A DNA stretch of 13,519 bases from the NCBI GenBank assembly GCA_026770585.1, contig MU647104.1, positions 77,554 to 91,072 of the forward strand, in the 5' to 3' direction. The DNA comes from Baffinella frigidus. Lineage: Eukaryota > Cryptophyceae > Cryptomonadales > Baffinellaceae. A program made the translations under genes and the position numbers. Positions 13,401 to 13,519 of the stretch are shown piece by piece (positions within the stretch are counted from its first letter, which is position 1; each line of letters begins with the position of its first letter). The notes under the pieces are model-generated. The model made no database searches, was not told where the DNA came from, and was given only the letters and a program-made list of their open reading frames with translations.

Positions 13401-13519
13401 GCGCTAAACCCTGAACCCTAAACCCTGAACCCTGAACCCTGAACCCTAAATCCTAACCACCAAACACTAACCACTAAACAATAAACACTCAAACACTGAA
13501 CCCACCATAAACCCTGAAC
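13401..13519 (+). repeat. C-rich heptamer array at right edge
   Basis: CCCTGAA and CCCTAAA units followed by more degenerate CACTAAA, CAATAAA and CCATAAA units to the end of the window, in the same orientation as in most other introns. Confidence 0.75.

Overview
This window looks like nuclear DNA of a eukaryotic microbe, most likely a dinoflagellate or another alga. Three things point that way. Coding sequence is cut into short GC-rich exons. The introns are filled with degenerate seven-base telomere-like repeats (CCCTAAA/CCCTGAA and variants). Splice sites are loose: donors read GTN with little further consensus, at least one looks like GC, and most acceptors read AG|G. GC donors and AG|G acceptors are known from dinoflagellates, but the assignment is an inference. 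I see no bacterial genes, rRNA, tRNA, spliced-leader or CRISPR locus.

From about 1267 to the right edge I read one + strand gene, with both ends outside the window. Taking exons only where acceptor, donor, reading frame and protein pattern agree, 17 complete exons plus one partial and one doubtful exon can be joined in frame, giving roughly 1,310-1,350 codons. The predicted protein is a mosaic of extracellular type. Its order is: a Cys-rich module (1267-2929); a concanavalin A/laminin-G-like domain spread over 3323-8205 that appears to be interrupted twice, by an unknown beta-rich segment and by a C-type-lectin domain; Cys-rich GCC2/GCC3 (ephrin-receptor-like) repeats, a second copy of the Cys-rich module and a further GCC2/GCC3 repeat; a beta-sandwich-like segment (all in the large exon 8451-10047); and RCC1 propeller repeats, mostly one blade per exon (10494 onward). 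A cell-surface or secreted binding role is inferred. No signal peptide or membrane anchor is visible, because the ends lie outside the window.

The introns hold most of the unusual structure. Heptamer arrays run almost from donor to acceptor in many of them, C-rich strand as sense, except at about 2520-2810 and 3390-3640 where they are flipped. In three places a segment carrying a splice junction is tandemly repeated (1131-1283, 2474-2833, 7567-7760); the middle case looks like an intron created by tandem duplication of an AG|GT-containing exon segment. There are also four copies of a ~165-bp inverted-repeat element, three copies of a ~96-bp element, two of them inside long direct repeats (32 and 49 bp), a near-perfect 55-bp-arm hairpin element, a 242-bp inverted-repeat element, and several microsatellites and minisatellites.

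The first 1.26 kb holds no exon I can support: it contains one copy each of two dispersed repeats and otherwise unassigned sequence.
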